DNA of 64,000 nucleotides from Uranotaenia lowii (Eukaryota; Arthropoda; Insecta; Diptera; Culicidae): contig NC_073692.1 in NCBI RefSeq assembly GCF_029784155.1, forward strand, positions 153,728,334 to 153,792,333. Direction: 5' to 3'. The position numbers and the translations under genes were made by a program. The notes beneath the pieces were generated by a model. It was given only the letters and a program-made list of their open reading frames with translations, was not told the origin of the DNA and searched no databases. Every line of letters begins with the position of its first letter. The first letter of the stretch is position 1. Below are positions 10,021 through 21,123 of the stretch, piece after piece.

Positions 10021-13000
10021 TTTACGCCGAGAGGTCGGAGATATCACTGTTCTACAGTGGAATTGTCGTAGTCTTATTCCAAAATTGGATTCACTGAATT
10101 ATTTACTTCATAGAACTAGTTGCGATATTTTTGCGTTGTCCGAAACTTGGCTTTCTTCTCAATCTACCATCTCTTTCCACGATTTTAATATCATCCGTCT
10201 GGATCGTGACGATTCTTATGGAGGGGTGCTTTTGGGGATCAACAAGTGCCACTCTTTTTATAGAATTCACCTTCCTTTATCGGGCGGAATTGAGGCCGTT
10301 GCTTGTCATACAACCATAAGAGGTAAGGACTTATGTGTTGTCAGTTTGTACTGGCCTCAGAGAGTTGCAGTGGATCGAAGTCACTTAGAAGACCTGTGCT
10401 CAGTGCTTCCTGAGCCAAGGTTGATCCTGGGTGACTTCAATTCACATGGAACTGTCTGGGGAGAACAAATTGACGATAGTCGTTCTACTCTTATCTATGA
10501 CATTTGCGATAGTTTCAATTTAACAGTTTTGAACACGGGTGAAAAAACACGGGTACCTAAACCTCCTGCAAGACAAAGTGCAATTGACCTCTCGCTCTGC
10601 TCAAATTCACTATCATTTGATTGCCAGTGGAAGGTGGTCCATGATCCTAATGGTAGTGATCACTTGCCTATCGAAATCACAATCACCAATGGGGTCAACT
10701 CTTCAAACACAATAAATATGACATATGACCTTACAAGACACATCGACTGGAAAAAGTACTCGGACGAAATATTAACAGCCATCGACTCTATGCATGTTTT
10801 ACCTCCTTTGGAAGAGTACCACTTTCTCTCTTGTTTGATACACGATAGTGCAGTTTGCGCTCAAACAAAACCCATCCCAGAATCATCTGTGCGTCGAAGG
10901 CCTCCTAATCCATGGTGGGACCCCCAGTGTTCCAAGCTTTATAAGGACAAATCAGCAGCATTTAAAGAATTTCGAAAACATGGAACTCTTGTCCATTTTG
11001 AAGCATACGTTTCCCTTGAAAATCAGTTCAAAAAATTAATCAAGGGGAAGAAAAAGGCGTATTGGAGGAATTTTGTGGGTGGTTTATCGCGAGAAACATC
11101 CTTAAGCACCTTATGGAAAGTGGCACGAAGCATGCGTAATCGATCATCAACGAATGAAAGTGAGGAATAATCACAAAGATGGATTTTTAACTTCGCACGG
11201 AAATTCTGTCCAGATTCTACACCAGTGCAAAAAATAATCCGGAATGTGCCTCCAGATAGGTGTGGTCTAGATTCCAGCTTTTCGATGGTAGAATTCTCAC
11301 TTGCCCTCCTCTCTTGCAACAATTCTGCTCCGGGAATTGATAAAATTAAATTTAACTTGTTGAAAAACCTTCCGGACGCCGCTAAATTTCGCTTGTTAAA
11401 TTTATTCAATCAATTCTTGGAGAATAACATTGTTCCCCAAGAGTGGAGACAAGTGAAAGTAATAGCTATCCAAAAGCCCGGGAAACCTGCGTCCGATACG
11501 AATTCGTACCGCCCGATAGCGATGTTGTCTTGTATCCGCAAATTGATGGAGAAAATGATTTTGTTCCGATTGGATAAGTGGGTGGAAACAAATGGTCTCC
11601 TTTCAGATACTCAATTTGGGTTTCGAAGGGGCAAAGGAACAAACGATTGTCTTGCTTTGCTGTCTTCAGAGATACAAATGGCGTACGCAAAACGTGAGCA
11701 AATGGCTTCAGTGTTTCTAGACATAAAGGGAGCTTTTGATGCAGTCTCAATAGAGGTGTTGTCTGACAAGTTGCACTCCCGGGGTCTGCCTCCAATATTG
11801 AACAACATCTTATACAGCTTGCTATGTGAGAAACATTTGAACTTTGCTCACGGAGCTATTGCAGTTAAAAGAACCTCTTACATGGGCCTCCCGCAGGGTT
11901 CATGTTTGAGTCCACTTTTGTACAACTTTTACGTAAGTGACATCGACAGCTGTCTCTCTGAAGGCTGCACTCTAAGACAACTTGCAGATGACGGCGTGGT
12001 GTCTGTCACAGGATCTACTGAGTCTCATCTGCACAGACCTTTACAAGATACTTTAGACAGATTGTCTTCCTGGGCTTTGGGGCTTGGGATTGAGTTTTCT
12101 CCAGAGAAAACGGAGATGGTTGTTTTCACTAAGAAACGTAGACCTGCTCAACCTAGGCTTCAACTCCTAGGCAGGACGATCACTCAATCGAGGTGTTTTA
12201 AGTATCTTGGGGTTTGGTTTGATTCCAAATGTACCTGGAGAGCCCACATTGAGTATCTGAAAGGAAAATGCCAACAAAGAATCAATTTTCTCCGTTCAAT
12301 CACTGGCACCTGGTGGGGAGCCCATCCAGAAGATCTTATAAAATTGTACCGAACGACCATTCTTTCAGTTATGGAATATGGTAGCTTCTGTTTTCAGTCA
12401 GCTGCCAAATCTCACATAATCAAACTCGAGCGTATCCAATACCGTTGTCTCCGCATCGCTTTGGGCTGTATGCCCTCAACGCATAATATGAGTCTCGAAG
12501 TTTTGGCAGGAATACTCCCCCTGAAAGATCGATTCAATTTACTTTCACTCCGGTTCCTCATCAGGTGTGAGGTCATGAACCCATTGGTGATTGTGAATTT
12601 CGAAAGGTTACTTGAGCAAAATCTTCAAACTAGATTTATGTCTATATACCATGTCTTCATGTCAATGCAGGTAAATCCTTCTTCGTATTCTCCAACTCGT
12701 GTTTGTAGCCCAGACTACGACCATTCTTCTGTCCAGTTTGATTTGTCTATGCAGCAGGAAATCCGTGGAATCCCGGACACGCACCGTTCACTTTTGATTC
12801 CAAGAATTTTCGAAGCTAAATATAGACACGTCGATGCTGATAAAATGTACTTTACCGATGGATCACTTATAGAGGAAACAACAGGATTCGGAGTGTTCAA
12901 CGAAATCTTCAGCGCCTCATACAGTCTTCAGTCACCATGTTCTGTGTACATCGCAGAGTTAGCTGCTATTCATTGCGCTCTGGATAGTATCGCATCACGA

Positions 13001-13696
13001 CCAGTTGAACACTACTATATTATAACTGATAGCCTCAGCTCTGTTGAAGCGATCCGATCTATAAGACCTGGAAAGTTCACGCCGTACTTCCTCGAAAAGA
13101 TACGAGATATATTGACTACATTATCAAGACGTTGCTCTTTCATCACCTTTGTCTGGGTCCCCTCACATTGCTCAATAGTAGGCAATGAGAGGGCAGATTC
13201 CCTTGCAAAGGTGGGTGCGATGGAAGGCAACATTTACCAGCGTGAAATCGTATTCAACGAATTCTACTTCTTGGCTCGGAGAAACTCTCTTGTCAACTGG
13301 CAGCGCAGATGGTACGAGGATGAGTTGGGTCGGTGGCTCCACTCGATTATCCCAAAGGTAAGCCTTAAACCCTGGTTTGATAGATTGAATCTGAGTCGGG
13401 ATTTTATTCGTTTATTTTCCCGTCTCATGTCCAATCATTATTCCTTGAATGCGGTACTCTATCGTATAAATATTGCTGGCAGCAATTTATGCGATTGCGG
13501 CCTAGGATACCAAGACATCGAGCATATTGTTTGGTCGTGTGAGGACCACCTTGTCGCCAGAGCGAATTTCATAGATTCCCTTCGGGCCCGAGGAAAACTA
13601 CCTGACGTTCCAGTGAGGGATGTGTTAGCTGTGATGGATTTGGACTACATGTTCGAAATATATCTTTTCCTCAAAGCTATTGATCTTCAGCTGTAA
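10013..13696 (+). pseudogene. LINE ORF2: endonuclease-RT-RNase H with one in-frame stop
   Basis: 1228 codons including one internal TAA (11168-11170). The same frame continues without interruption on both sides, so this is a single nonsense change, probably from a Tyr codon. The APE-type endonuclease occupies 10040-10700: LQWNCRSL, SETWL, LGDFNSHGTVWG and GSDHLPIEI. The RT occupies about 11300-12350: LDIKGAFD, GLPQGSCLSPLLYN and LADD at about 11983. RNase H is at 12845-13220: YFTDGS, AELAAIH, ITDSLSS and VWVPSHCSIVGNERAD. A terminal knuckle CDCGLGYQDIEHIVWSC is near 13490-13540. All catalytic boxes look intact. Translation of this copy would stop before the RT unless the stop is read through. 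Confidence 0.93.
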
Positions 13697-13850
13697 TTCT
13701 TTTTATTTTCATATTTCCCTTTCTATCCTTCTTTCTCTTCTAAACAAGTGTTAAGCTAAGCATACCAATTGTAAAAATGCTAAACGAGTTTGGCTCCTTA
13801 AAGCCTAGAGGTATGAGCCGTTTCAAATAAAGAATTTACAAAAAAAAAAA

Positions 13851-13863
13851 AAAGCATGACAAA
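13851..13863 (+). repeat. Right 13-bp TSD of the LINE
   Basis: AAAGCATGACAAA, the partner of 7976-7988. Confidence 0.95.
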
Positions 13864-14164
13864 GAACAATTATTCTGCTAAACAGTTTTTTTTAAACACC
13901 AATCATTTGGTTTTAAAACGATTTATTGAAAAATTTGTCGGTTATTGAAATTGGATCATATTGAATTTCTTTGTTCAGATTTTTCTACATTATTTTTTAC
14001 ATATCTATGATACTGAAATTCTCTGATGAAAAAGTGAGAAAATTCATTACAGAAACTATAGTAAGTTTTTATCACAGAAGCATTTTATTATAGAGAATAA
14101 TATAAAATGTATGGATCTTGATTAAATAGCAGGTTTTTGGTTAAAATTAGGAACATAACAGAAA

Positions 14165-14585
14165 ACACGATCTTTTACCCCTCTCCCAACCAGATAATTT
14201 GCCAGGATGCAGAGGTAACCTCGGTCCTAAAGCACAAATTCATTTAATTCATTCCTTTCTGTTTTTCTATTGACGTGACTGGCGACGTTATTGATGTTCC
14301 AAGAGAGAGCATCAGTTTTGTACATTCAGAATGAGCTGCTAATCCCAAGCGCCTTTTTTTTTACCTCTGTGCGAAATTGGTGGCCTCGGTCAATCACTTA
14401 GTCGCAATCATTGGTGACGTGGAGCTTATTCTACCGAACCACACCAACAATCGTGGATTTCGAAATTTCTTTATTTCATTGCAAATCATTTAAAAATTTC
14501 AATTATTTTAATTTTTTGAATCTGTCATTAAAACAATTTTTTTTTTGCATTTCGGATTCAACGGTTTGAGATGCTGAAAGCTTCC
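14165..14585 (+). repeat. Dispersed repeat unit, copy 1
   Basis: Shares CCTCTCCCAACC, AGGATGCAGAGGT, CCTCGGTCCTAAAGCACA, GAATGAGCTGCTAATCCCAAG and a GTGGCCTCGGTCAATCAC-type word, in the same order, with 14662-15065, at roughly three-quarters identity. No coding potential and no clear TSD. Family not recognised. Confidence 0.75.
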
Positions 14586-14661
14586 AATAGGAACTTATAG
14601 AAGTTAGGAAAACAATTTTTAAGGTTCATCGTAATACTAGTCAAAAGTGTCTCCCAATCAA

Positions 14662-15065
14662 TTCCTTCAACTCCTCTCCCAACCAAAATTGTTTTGCTAG
14701 GATGCAGAGGTGACCTCGGTCCTAAAGCACAAAATAGATCTTTTATCCTTTTCTCTTTCTTCCAATCTATCTATTGACTACTAGGACGTGGCCGGCGCCG
14801 TTATTGACGTTAAAAGAGAGAGCATCAGTTTTGAGCAGTGTGAATGAGCTGCTAATCCCAAGCACCATTCATTTGACCTCTGATTAAAATTGATGGCCTC
14901 GGTCAATCACGGAGTAGCAACCATTGGCAATGTGGAACTTGTTCTACTGAGCCACGCCAGCGATCGTGGACCTCGAAGTGATTGTTATCATAACATGTTT
15001 TTGGAACAAGCAATTCTACAACCATGCACTTCGGGTTTTACGGTTTAAGGTGGATGTGAGTAGTT
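14662..15065 (+). repeat. Dispersed repeat unit, copy 2
   Basis: Direct copy of 14165-14585, offset by about 497 bp. It could be a local duplication or two independent insertions of one family. Confidence 0.75.
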
Positions 15066-15072
15066 AATCAAG

Positions 15073-15090
15073 CTAAGCTAAGCTAAGCTA
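15073..15090 (+). repeat. (GCTAA)n microsatellite
   Basis: Three to four tandem AGCTA/GCTAA units immediately left of a TIR element. Confidence 0.7.
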
Positions 15091-15096
15091 TTTGTA

Positions 15097-17314
15097 TACT
15101 GCCGTTCTAAGCAAGATTGTCCCATGTGGAAAAACGCGCAAACGAGAAAAACGCGATTGAAATATCAGCTAGATTTCCAATTTTTCTCTCGAACTAAAAA
15201 TTCACCGACAGTTTTTTCGTAGTGAACAGTTCAAGTCAAGGCCGTGCGAACGGGGGGGGGGGGGGGGTTTAGGGGTTTAACCCCCCCCCATGAAGATTTT
15301 TTCCAAGTGAAATTTTCGAAAAAGTAAAGAGAAATTACTTCATTTTAAACGGTGTTGAATAAGTGTTATTATGAAAGTAAGAAATTTTTCTCGCCTCCGG
15401 CGGAAATTAGTCTTAAATCATCCGAGGCTTAAGACATTTAATTATACGGTATTACATACATATATGCCGTTCACGAATGGCAAATAGTTTTTAATTGTAA
15501 ATTTCGAAGGGCCATTCAATCAACCTTGAGCATTTAAACTCTACACTTGACATACAAAAACGCTACCTCGTCTTTAGAATGTGTTTTTGTACTTTTCTCC
15601 ATTTCAAATGAATTTTCAATCCAAATTGAATTTTAATTATTTTCAAACCAAGAATCTAATTGTTTTGCAGATTTGAACAAATTTTGTTTTTTTAAACATT
15701 ATTCAGTAATATGAGAAATACTTGTAATAAATCTTTCCATATTTTCATAAACTGTAGAATTCAACTTTTTAGATAATATTCTTTGGAATATTTTTCCTTA
15801 ATGGAATTAAATAGGTATAATAAACAAATTAAGAATTAGATTTTTTTTCTGTAACCGTAGATTTGTTGCTTCATCAAGGTGATAGACAAAACTTGACAAT
15901 CATTCAATCATAGGCATCAAAATGCAGTTCCATTAAGTCATCAATTAAATTCCTTTTTTAAATCTTTTTAAAACGATTGGTAGGGTTTAATTAAAAAAAA
16001 TTGAAGTTCAAATTTTTTTTTTCCTAATCGAGAATTCCCATTTCTAATCGTGATAATTTTTTTTCCCAAATTTGAGATACTACAGTGGATTTTTCAATCA
16101 ATCCTTCCATTGAAAATGAAGAAAAGAATTGTAAAATAAAATGGATAATAAATAACAATCATTATAATTTTTCCAACAGTTTTTTATCATGATTAATTTT
16201 TTACGTGATCTGACATTTATTTGAAACTTCAGTTTTTTTTTTAATCTGGTGTTATATTTTATGTATTCTATATCCGTGCAATAATTCTTATGACCGAAGC
16301 TTTATTCGAAATTTTGATTTGCATTCTTTTTCTGGTGTTTCAGAAATATTGATTTCAAATATGGTATCAGACTGCTAAGAATTTATTTTCAAACGAGTTT
16401 CTAGTTCAGAATAAGGAACACCAATTTGAATGATTTATCAATGTCTTACCGGAAATAGCATTGGTTTGGAACATTCATTTTGATTCGTTTTGAAAATGTT
16501 GATTAATTGTATTAGTAAAATTTATTACTTTTTGTGTGATGATTACAAGTAACAAAATGGTTTAGAAATCAATGTATCTATTTCTTGTGTGTTTTTAGTA
16601 TTGTTATTATTTTCGGCTAAATTTGAAATTCCCCCCCATAGCAGGTCCTTCGCACGGGCCTGGTTCAAGTTAATCATTTTACAATGTTTTCTGCCAAAAA
16701 AATTACATTTCCTACAAAAAAAAACTGCAAATTAGAGCCAACAATGCTCCGTGTGACACTTTTGCGTAGAATCAGAACGCATGCCGATGCTAGTTCTACG
16801 AAAAACTGTCACACGGCTACAATTTTTCTATCATTTTAAAAGCTTGCGTAGTTTTTTTTTCCAAAAACTTATGCTAAACCATAATTTAGAGAAATACGTT
16901 CCTCTTTGTTTATAAAAATGTATAGTTGAGTATGGATCCTGTAAGTAGTGCCTACCGAAAAGTGTTTAATGAAAATTTCTCTGAATGGAACACTCAAGGC
17001 TTCTCGCTCCTCCTCTGCCCTCTATTTTAGTGTTCTTTTCAGTGAATAACGTTAAATTCAACAGTTTGAACTCATCTTAAGACAATTATTTGATAAAATT
17101 TGCATTTTTCATAGAATTTTCTCTAGTGTGACATTCTTGCGTAGAACTATCAACATAGAGACAACCACCTTGATGAAAATTTCGTATAAGTTCAGAACAA
17201 AGTATACTTGTTTGTGTTTTTATTCGAAAGTTAACACTAAAAGAGACCGTTTCCAGCAAAAAAGTGAAAATGACCCAAAAGTCACATGGGACATTCTTGC
17301 TTAGAACGGCAGTA
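15097..17314. mobile_element. Non-autonomous TIR element with TA target site
   Basis: The left end TACTGCCGTTCTAAGCAAGA (15097-15116) and its reverse complement at the right (ending 17314) form TIRs of about 33 bp with one mismatch. Both sides are flanked by TA (15095-96 and 17315-16), which fits the Tc1/mariner-IS630 superfamily. Removing the nested hAT-type element leaves about 0.78 kb with no transposase, so it is a MITE-like derivative. A lone copy of the TIR start is at 6976-6994. An internal stem (16749-16820, CCGTGTGACA and its complement) is also present. Confidence 0.85.
15237..16662. mobile_element. hAT-type non-autonomous element nested in the TIR element
   Basis: It is flanked by a perfect 8-bp TSD, GTTCAAGT (15229-15236 and 16663-16670). 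The ends are inverted: CAAGGCCGTGCGAAC at the left, and the reverse complement of CAGGCCCGTGCGAAGG at the right. An 8-bp TSD with CA.GG ends fits the hAT superfamily. A long poly-G run at about 15251-15267 faces poly-C runs near 15283 and 16631. The interior is AT-rich with no transposase frame. Confidence 0.88.
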
Positions 17315-17502
17315 TATGCGTCTCAAAACCTTCAGCTTTAATGTTGCTTCTTTTTTAGAGAAAGTTCAAATTTAAATTAGTTAAAAACGCATTTGAACAA
17401 GTCTCCTTGCACAATTTATCAAATGTAGGTAGATGAGAAAAATTAGACTAGATTCTCATAATAGTAGTTTTCAATAAATTAATTATTATTCCGAATACTT
17501 AC

Positions 17503-18198
17503 TCCTGGTTCTGCAATCCGGTGTTCATGAAGAAGAAGTACCGATTGCCGTGCTTGAACGGGCAGGAGTACTTGGGGAAGTTCCAGCGTTTGGTCAGCTT
17601 CCCGTTGAGTTTCTTCCACTCCTCGCCGCTCTCCAGGAAGGGCTGCGATATTTGGTTCTGCTTCTCTACGTAGGCCTGGGTTTCCTCTGCATCCGGGTCC
17701 TCCAGCCAGCGGTACGGGTCCGCTATCTTAATCCCGTGCAGTTCTTCGACCACGGAATCGTCCCGCCGCGCTTCCGGGTACTGAAACTTGCATTCTTGCG
17801 CCTCTGGCATCGCTAACCGTCGGAACTTGGCTGGCTGCTGCTGGAACGGATTACGGAATTCTTCTGCAATAAAAACAACACAAAAGGAAATGCTATTCTA
17901 AGCAATAATTGAAATTGGAGTTCCATTGTTTTTTTGACCCGGAGACCTATATTCCGGTTAATGATCGGCAATTGATGCCAGTGCTGCCAGCCATTGCAGT
18001 CTATTGAAAAGCTGACGATAAATGGGATTCTCCACAAGTTATCAGAGCGGGGACCTCCATCATTCTAATCAATATGACCTTAAAAAACTTACTTGAGCAC
18101 CACCGCCAAGTGGAAAGCTGCAGTCCGGTAGAACGAATTTGATCGGTAACGGAACCCGCTAAATTGGAGTAGATTGAAAGCCGCCGCAAAACGTTCAT
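17503..18198 (-). CDS. PREP: Prolyl endopeptidase, first two coding exons (gene continues left of window)
   Basis: Exon 1 is 18093-18198 and exon 2 is 17503-17863, joined in frame (donor GTAAGT at 18092-18087, acceptor GCAG before 17863). Exon 2 encodes the prolyl oligopeptidase N-terminus: FQYPEARRDD, DPYRWLEDPDAEET, KYSCPFKHGNRYFFFMNTGL, characteristic of this S9A serine peptidase, which cleaves short peptides after proline. Catalytic Ser/Asp/His lie near the C-terminus and are not in the window. Exon 2 ends in phase 2 at a GTAAGT donor (17502-17497), and no further exon is found down to position 1. Exon 1 adds about 54 residues ahead of the usual start. It is rich in Arg, Ser and hydrophobics and poor in acids, like a mitochondrial presequence. 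An internal Met (17808-17810) matches the start of the usual cytosolic form, so two isoforms are possible. Confidence 0.92.
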
Positions 18199-18439
18199 GC
18201 AAAATTTTTCGCGACCTACTTTTTGCGGTTATCCCGGCAGGCAGTGATTGACTAGTATCGCCACACACGGATGCTTCCAAAATGTTAATCTTTACCGGGA
18301 AATTGTGAACCACAGATAAGCCTGTTCTGCAGAACGTTTGCAAAAATGACTGGCAAAGTTTTACGAGAATGAAAAAGAAAGTGCACGTCGGCGAGAAAAC
18401 CGCAAAAAAAAATGCAATCTCAACCGCACAAACCACCAC

Positions 18440-19525
18440 AAATTCGCAACGAGACCGAAAGATAGCGGCGTTTCACTTTTCCTTGCACACGCGGAAACAA
18501 AGTTAGTAATTTTTGGAAATGTGGGCAGGCAAGAGCTTTTTGTTCATGGAAAATGGGTAGCTTTTCAGATCGAACCACCCATTTTGTCAGCAAGTTGAAT
18601 TTCTACTAAGCTGTTGCCAGAAAGATTTTTTAGAAGTTAAAAAGATTTTTGAGAGCATTAATGGGCATATGTTTCTGTTCTATCCATCCAATTTTTTAAA
18701 CATAAATTCAGTTTCGGAGATTTTAAGTTAAGATTTTAAATTAACTAATTCTTCTCCAAATAATTGAGTTTGCTTTTTTTCAAAAAGTTATTGATTTCTT
18801 CATAAGATCTGCTCTAAGAGGATACTTTTATTAAAAACATCAGAAACAATGTAAAATAGAATTTACCAAATACTTTTAAATGTATTTTGATGTGCTAATT
18901 TGTGTTTTTCAATGAAGAATGACAAAGTTATTATTGTATTTGAAATATATATATGTTTGAATTTTCACACGGCAAAATCTGACCTCAATTTTTCCAAAAG
19001 CAACAAATTTGCAAGAATATGCAAAATTTTGCCACTTACTCAAAAAAAAAACGACATAAAACGGTTTTGTAACATGGTGAAATCAAAGGGGAATATTAAA
19101 ATATGAATTTTGAACTGGTTTCATTGTTCAAAACCTCTTAAAACTGTTTTAATTTTGTTGCCCCCGATTTTTACCGCCGAAATTTTTCTCATGTTAGGGG
19201 AATCAAATATAAAACATTTTTAAGAAGTAGTCCACCGTACTACAAAGCTAATATGTGTCGCTTTCATGAGATTTTGGTCAAAAAGATTTTTAATATTTAT
19301 TTTCATCTGAAGGGTGTCGCTTCCTTATTTGAAGTGGAAATCGATGGAAAAAAAAACATGCAATTTATCTTAGATTGCATAGCTAAAGGCGAAATGCGGG
19401 TACTGTAGACGCCTTAATTTATGCAACTGAAGCGAGCAGAACCTTGGCTGCATGGCCTGCAGTTTGTATCATCGGTTGATATTTGAGTAAGCAAATTTAT
19501 TACAGATGCAATTTTTCATCATTTA
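18440..19525. other. Upstream region of prolyl endopeptidase and unassigned AT-rich DNA
   Basis: About 240 bp upstream of the exon 1 ATG are comparatively GC-rich and may hold the 5' UTR and promoter, but no core motif could be fixed. The rest is AT-rich without supported features. Confidence 0.4.
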
Positions 19526-20731
19526 GAGCATCCGCAGCAATCGCGAGCAAAGTGAAAATGCTCACGAGTTTAATCACTTTTATACCGCACCGGGGGTTAG
19601 TATATGGGTGAGCAAAATAGGGCCGTTGCCGTCGGGACCGACAAAGTCACCAAATTTGCTCACAAGAAAGGGGCGAGAGCAAACATGCACTGAAAAATTA
19701 TAGACTACTAAATGTTTATTGATGATATTCTTTATTTTACAAAATGTTGAATAAAATGCATGATAAATTCAATTTAAAATAACAAAATAGTAGGGTAACG
19801 GACTTATTTTGGACCAGTTGACCAATTTTGGACCACCTTGTCTAGCGCTCTTATAAAACAAATAATCATGAATTTTTTTAGCAAATATTGTTGAAGCCCG
19901 GGCACTTAATGTAATGCACTATTTTTTTTTTCATTATTAGTTGTTTTATAAGAGAGCTAGACAAGGTGGTCGAAAATTGGTCCACTGGTCCAAAATAAGT
20001 CCGTTACCCTAATGATCCCATGGTAACTTAACTGGAAATGTGCTTTGGGATTTTTGATGACTGTCTGGGTGGCACCATATGCGAATTATTTTTTTAAAGA
20101 TCTCTTAACAGTTTAGAACAGTTAAGATTTCCTAAACAGTTTATAAAATACTATAACCATTTGTGAACGTATATCGATATAAGGTTTTTTGGAACTTCTT
20201 TATTCATCACTTTTTTTAGAAGAGGAAAAGGTATATTTCGAAAATGGGGCCCAAGTCACGGCCAGCACATCTCTCACTGAAACATAGGGTGGTTTTTTCT
20301 AGGGCTCGAAGGGAGTATCGATATAAGGTTGAATTTCATGATTATTCCACGTACGATATTGTACAATTTCTTAAAAATAAACAGGACGAGTTCGTAAGAA
20401 TCTAATTTAAAAATTTATCAGGCAACTGTTTAAAAAAATTTTTAAACTATGAAAAAAATTCAATGCATAGCATTCAATGTATCTTTTTAACCATAACACA
20501 GTGCAATATTTGAATACAATTGAAAAAATAATTTATTTTCGAATGAATAAATAACTGCCGCTTTGAATTTATTAATATGAATGATTTTTTAATTCCCTTT
20601 TTCAGTGTTACAGTTAAGACTCGCCCGTGATGCTCACCCAACTGGTGCGCGAAAGAGTGTGTATCCTAAAACCGGGCCGCTGAAATGAGCAAAACCGGGC
20701 CGCGTATACTCACTCATTGGTGCGTTTGCTC
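19526..20731. mobile_element. Non-autonomous PIF/Harbinger-like element
   Basis: Inverted ends GAGCATCCGCAGCAAT (left) and ATTGGTGCGTTTGCTC (right) are each flanked by TTA (19523-25 and 20732-34). A 3-bp TTA duplication with such ends fits PIF/Harbinger. Subterminal GC-rich words such as CCGGGCCG stand out from the AT-rich core. It holds no transposase and is itself interrupted by the MITE at 19793-20009. Confidence 0.65.
19793..20009. mobile_element. 217-bp TA-flanked MITE, copy 1
   Basis: Nearly palindromic ends: GGGTAACGGACTTATTTTGG at the left and its reverse complement at the right, with TA on both sides. A second copy of exactly the same length is at 40396-40612. Non-coding. Confidence 0.92.
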
Positions 20732-20734
20732 TTA

Positions 20735-21123
20735 ATTTAAAATTCTAAAAGGTATATATTTTTCTGAAAATCAACACAATTCATTTTTCAAAAATCAGGA
20801 CAATTGAATGCGTTTTGAAAAAATCATTACGGTCTCTCTAAATTCAGGACAAATCCTGATTTATCGGGACACCTGGCACCTCTGCCTGAAAGCTCCTTTT
20901 TCAGAACGGTTTGAGTCTTCCATTGTCGTTGTTGAAATTCAGTAAACAAAAAACGATAAAACAGCATGTTGGTTGTTCATTTTTTCTAGTCCGGCACAGT
21001 ATTGTAAAAACCTTAAACCATAAAAACTTTTTCACGAATTTTTCTAGTTCATAAGTAATGATTCAACAATAGCTTGTTAGAGGAGGCACAAATAAAACCA
21101 AAGATTCCATTGAACAATCGAAC
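20735..21123. other. PIGU upstream region
   Basis: About 390 bp before the PIGU start codon. CAGGTGTCCCGATAAATCAGG-like sequence (minus strand, 20845-20885, ending GGCACCTCTG) resembles a hAT terminus without its partner. No promoter element could be fixed. Confidence 0.35.

Larger units (their letters stand above)
7989..13850 (+). mobile_element. Full-length I-group-like LINE (LINE 2), 5862 bp
   Basis: Both ends are defined by a perfect 13-bp TSD. The 5' end starts CATTCGTCTTGC, resembling the start of other insect LINEs with internal pol II promoters, followed by a 586-bp 5' UTR. ORF1 (8575-10020) and ORF2 (10013-13696) overlap by 8 bp. The 3' UTR contains AATAAA near 13827 and ends in a poly-A tail (13840-13850). 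The only visible lesion is one stop codon in ORF2. Perfect TSDs and nearly intact frames argue for a young insertion. It lies in what appears to be an intron of prolyl endopeptidase, in the opposite orientation to that gene. Confidence 0.96.

Noticed and set aside
11168..11170. TAA in ORF2 of the full-length LINE as programmed readthrough or recoding
   Set aside because: No recoding signal or downstream structure could be seen; a single nonsense mutation is the simpler reading, and the protein needs the joined frame.
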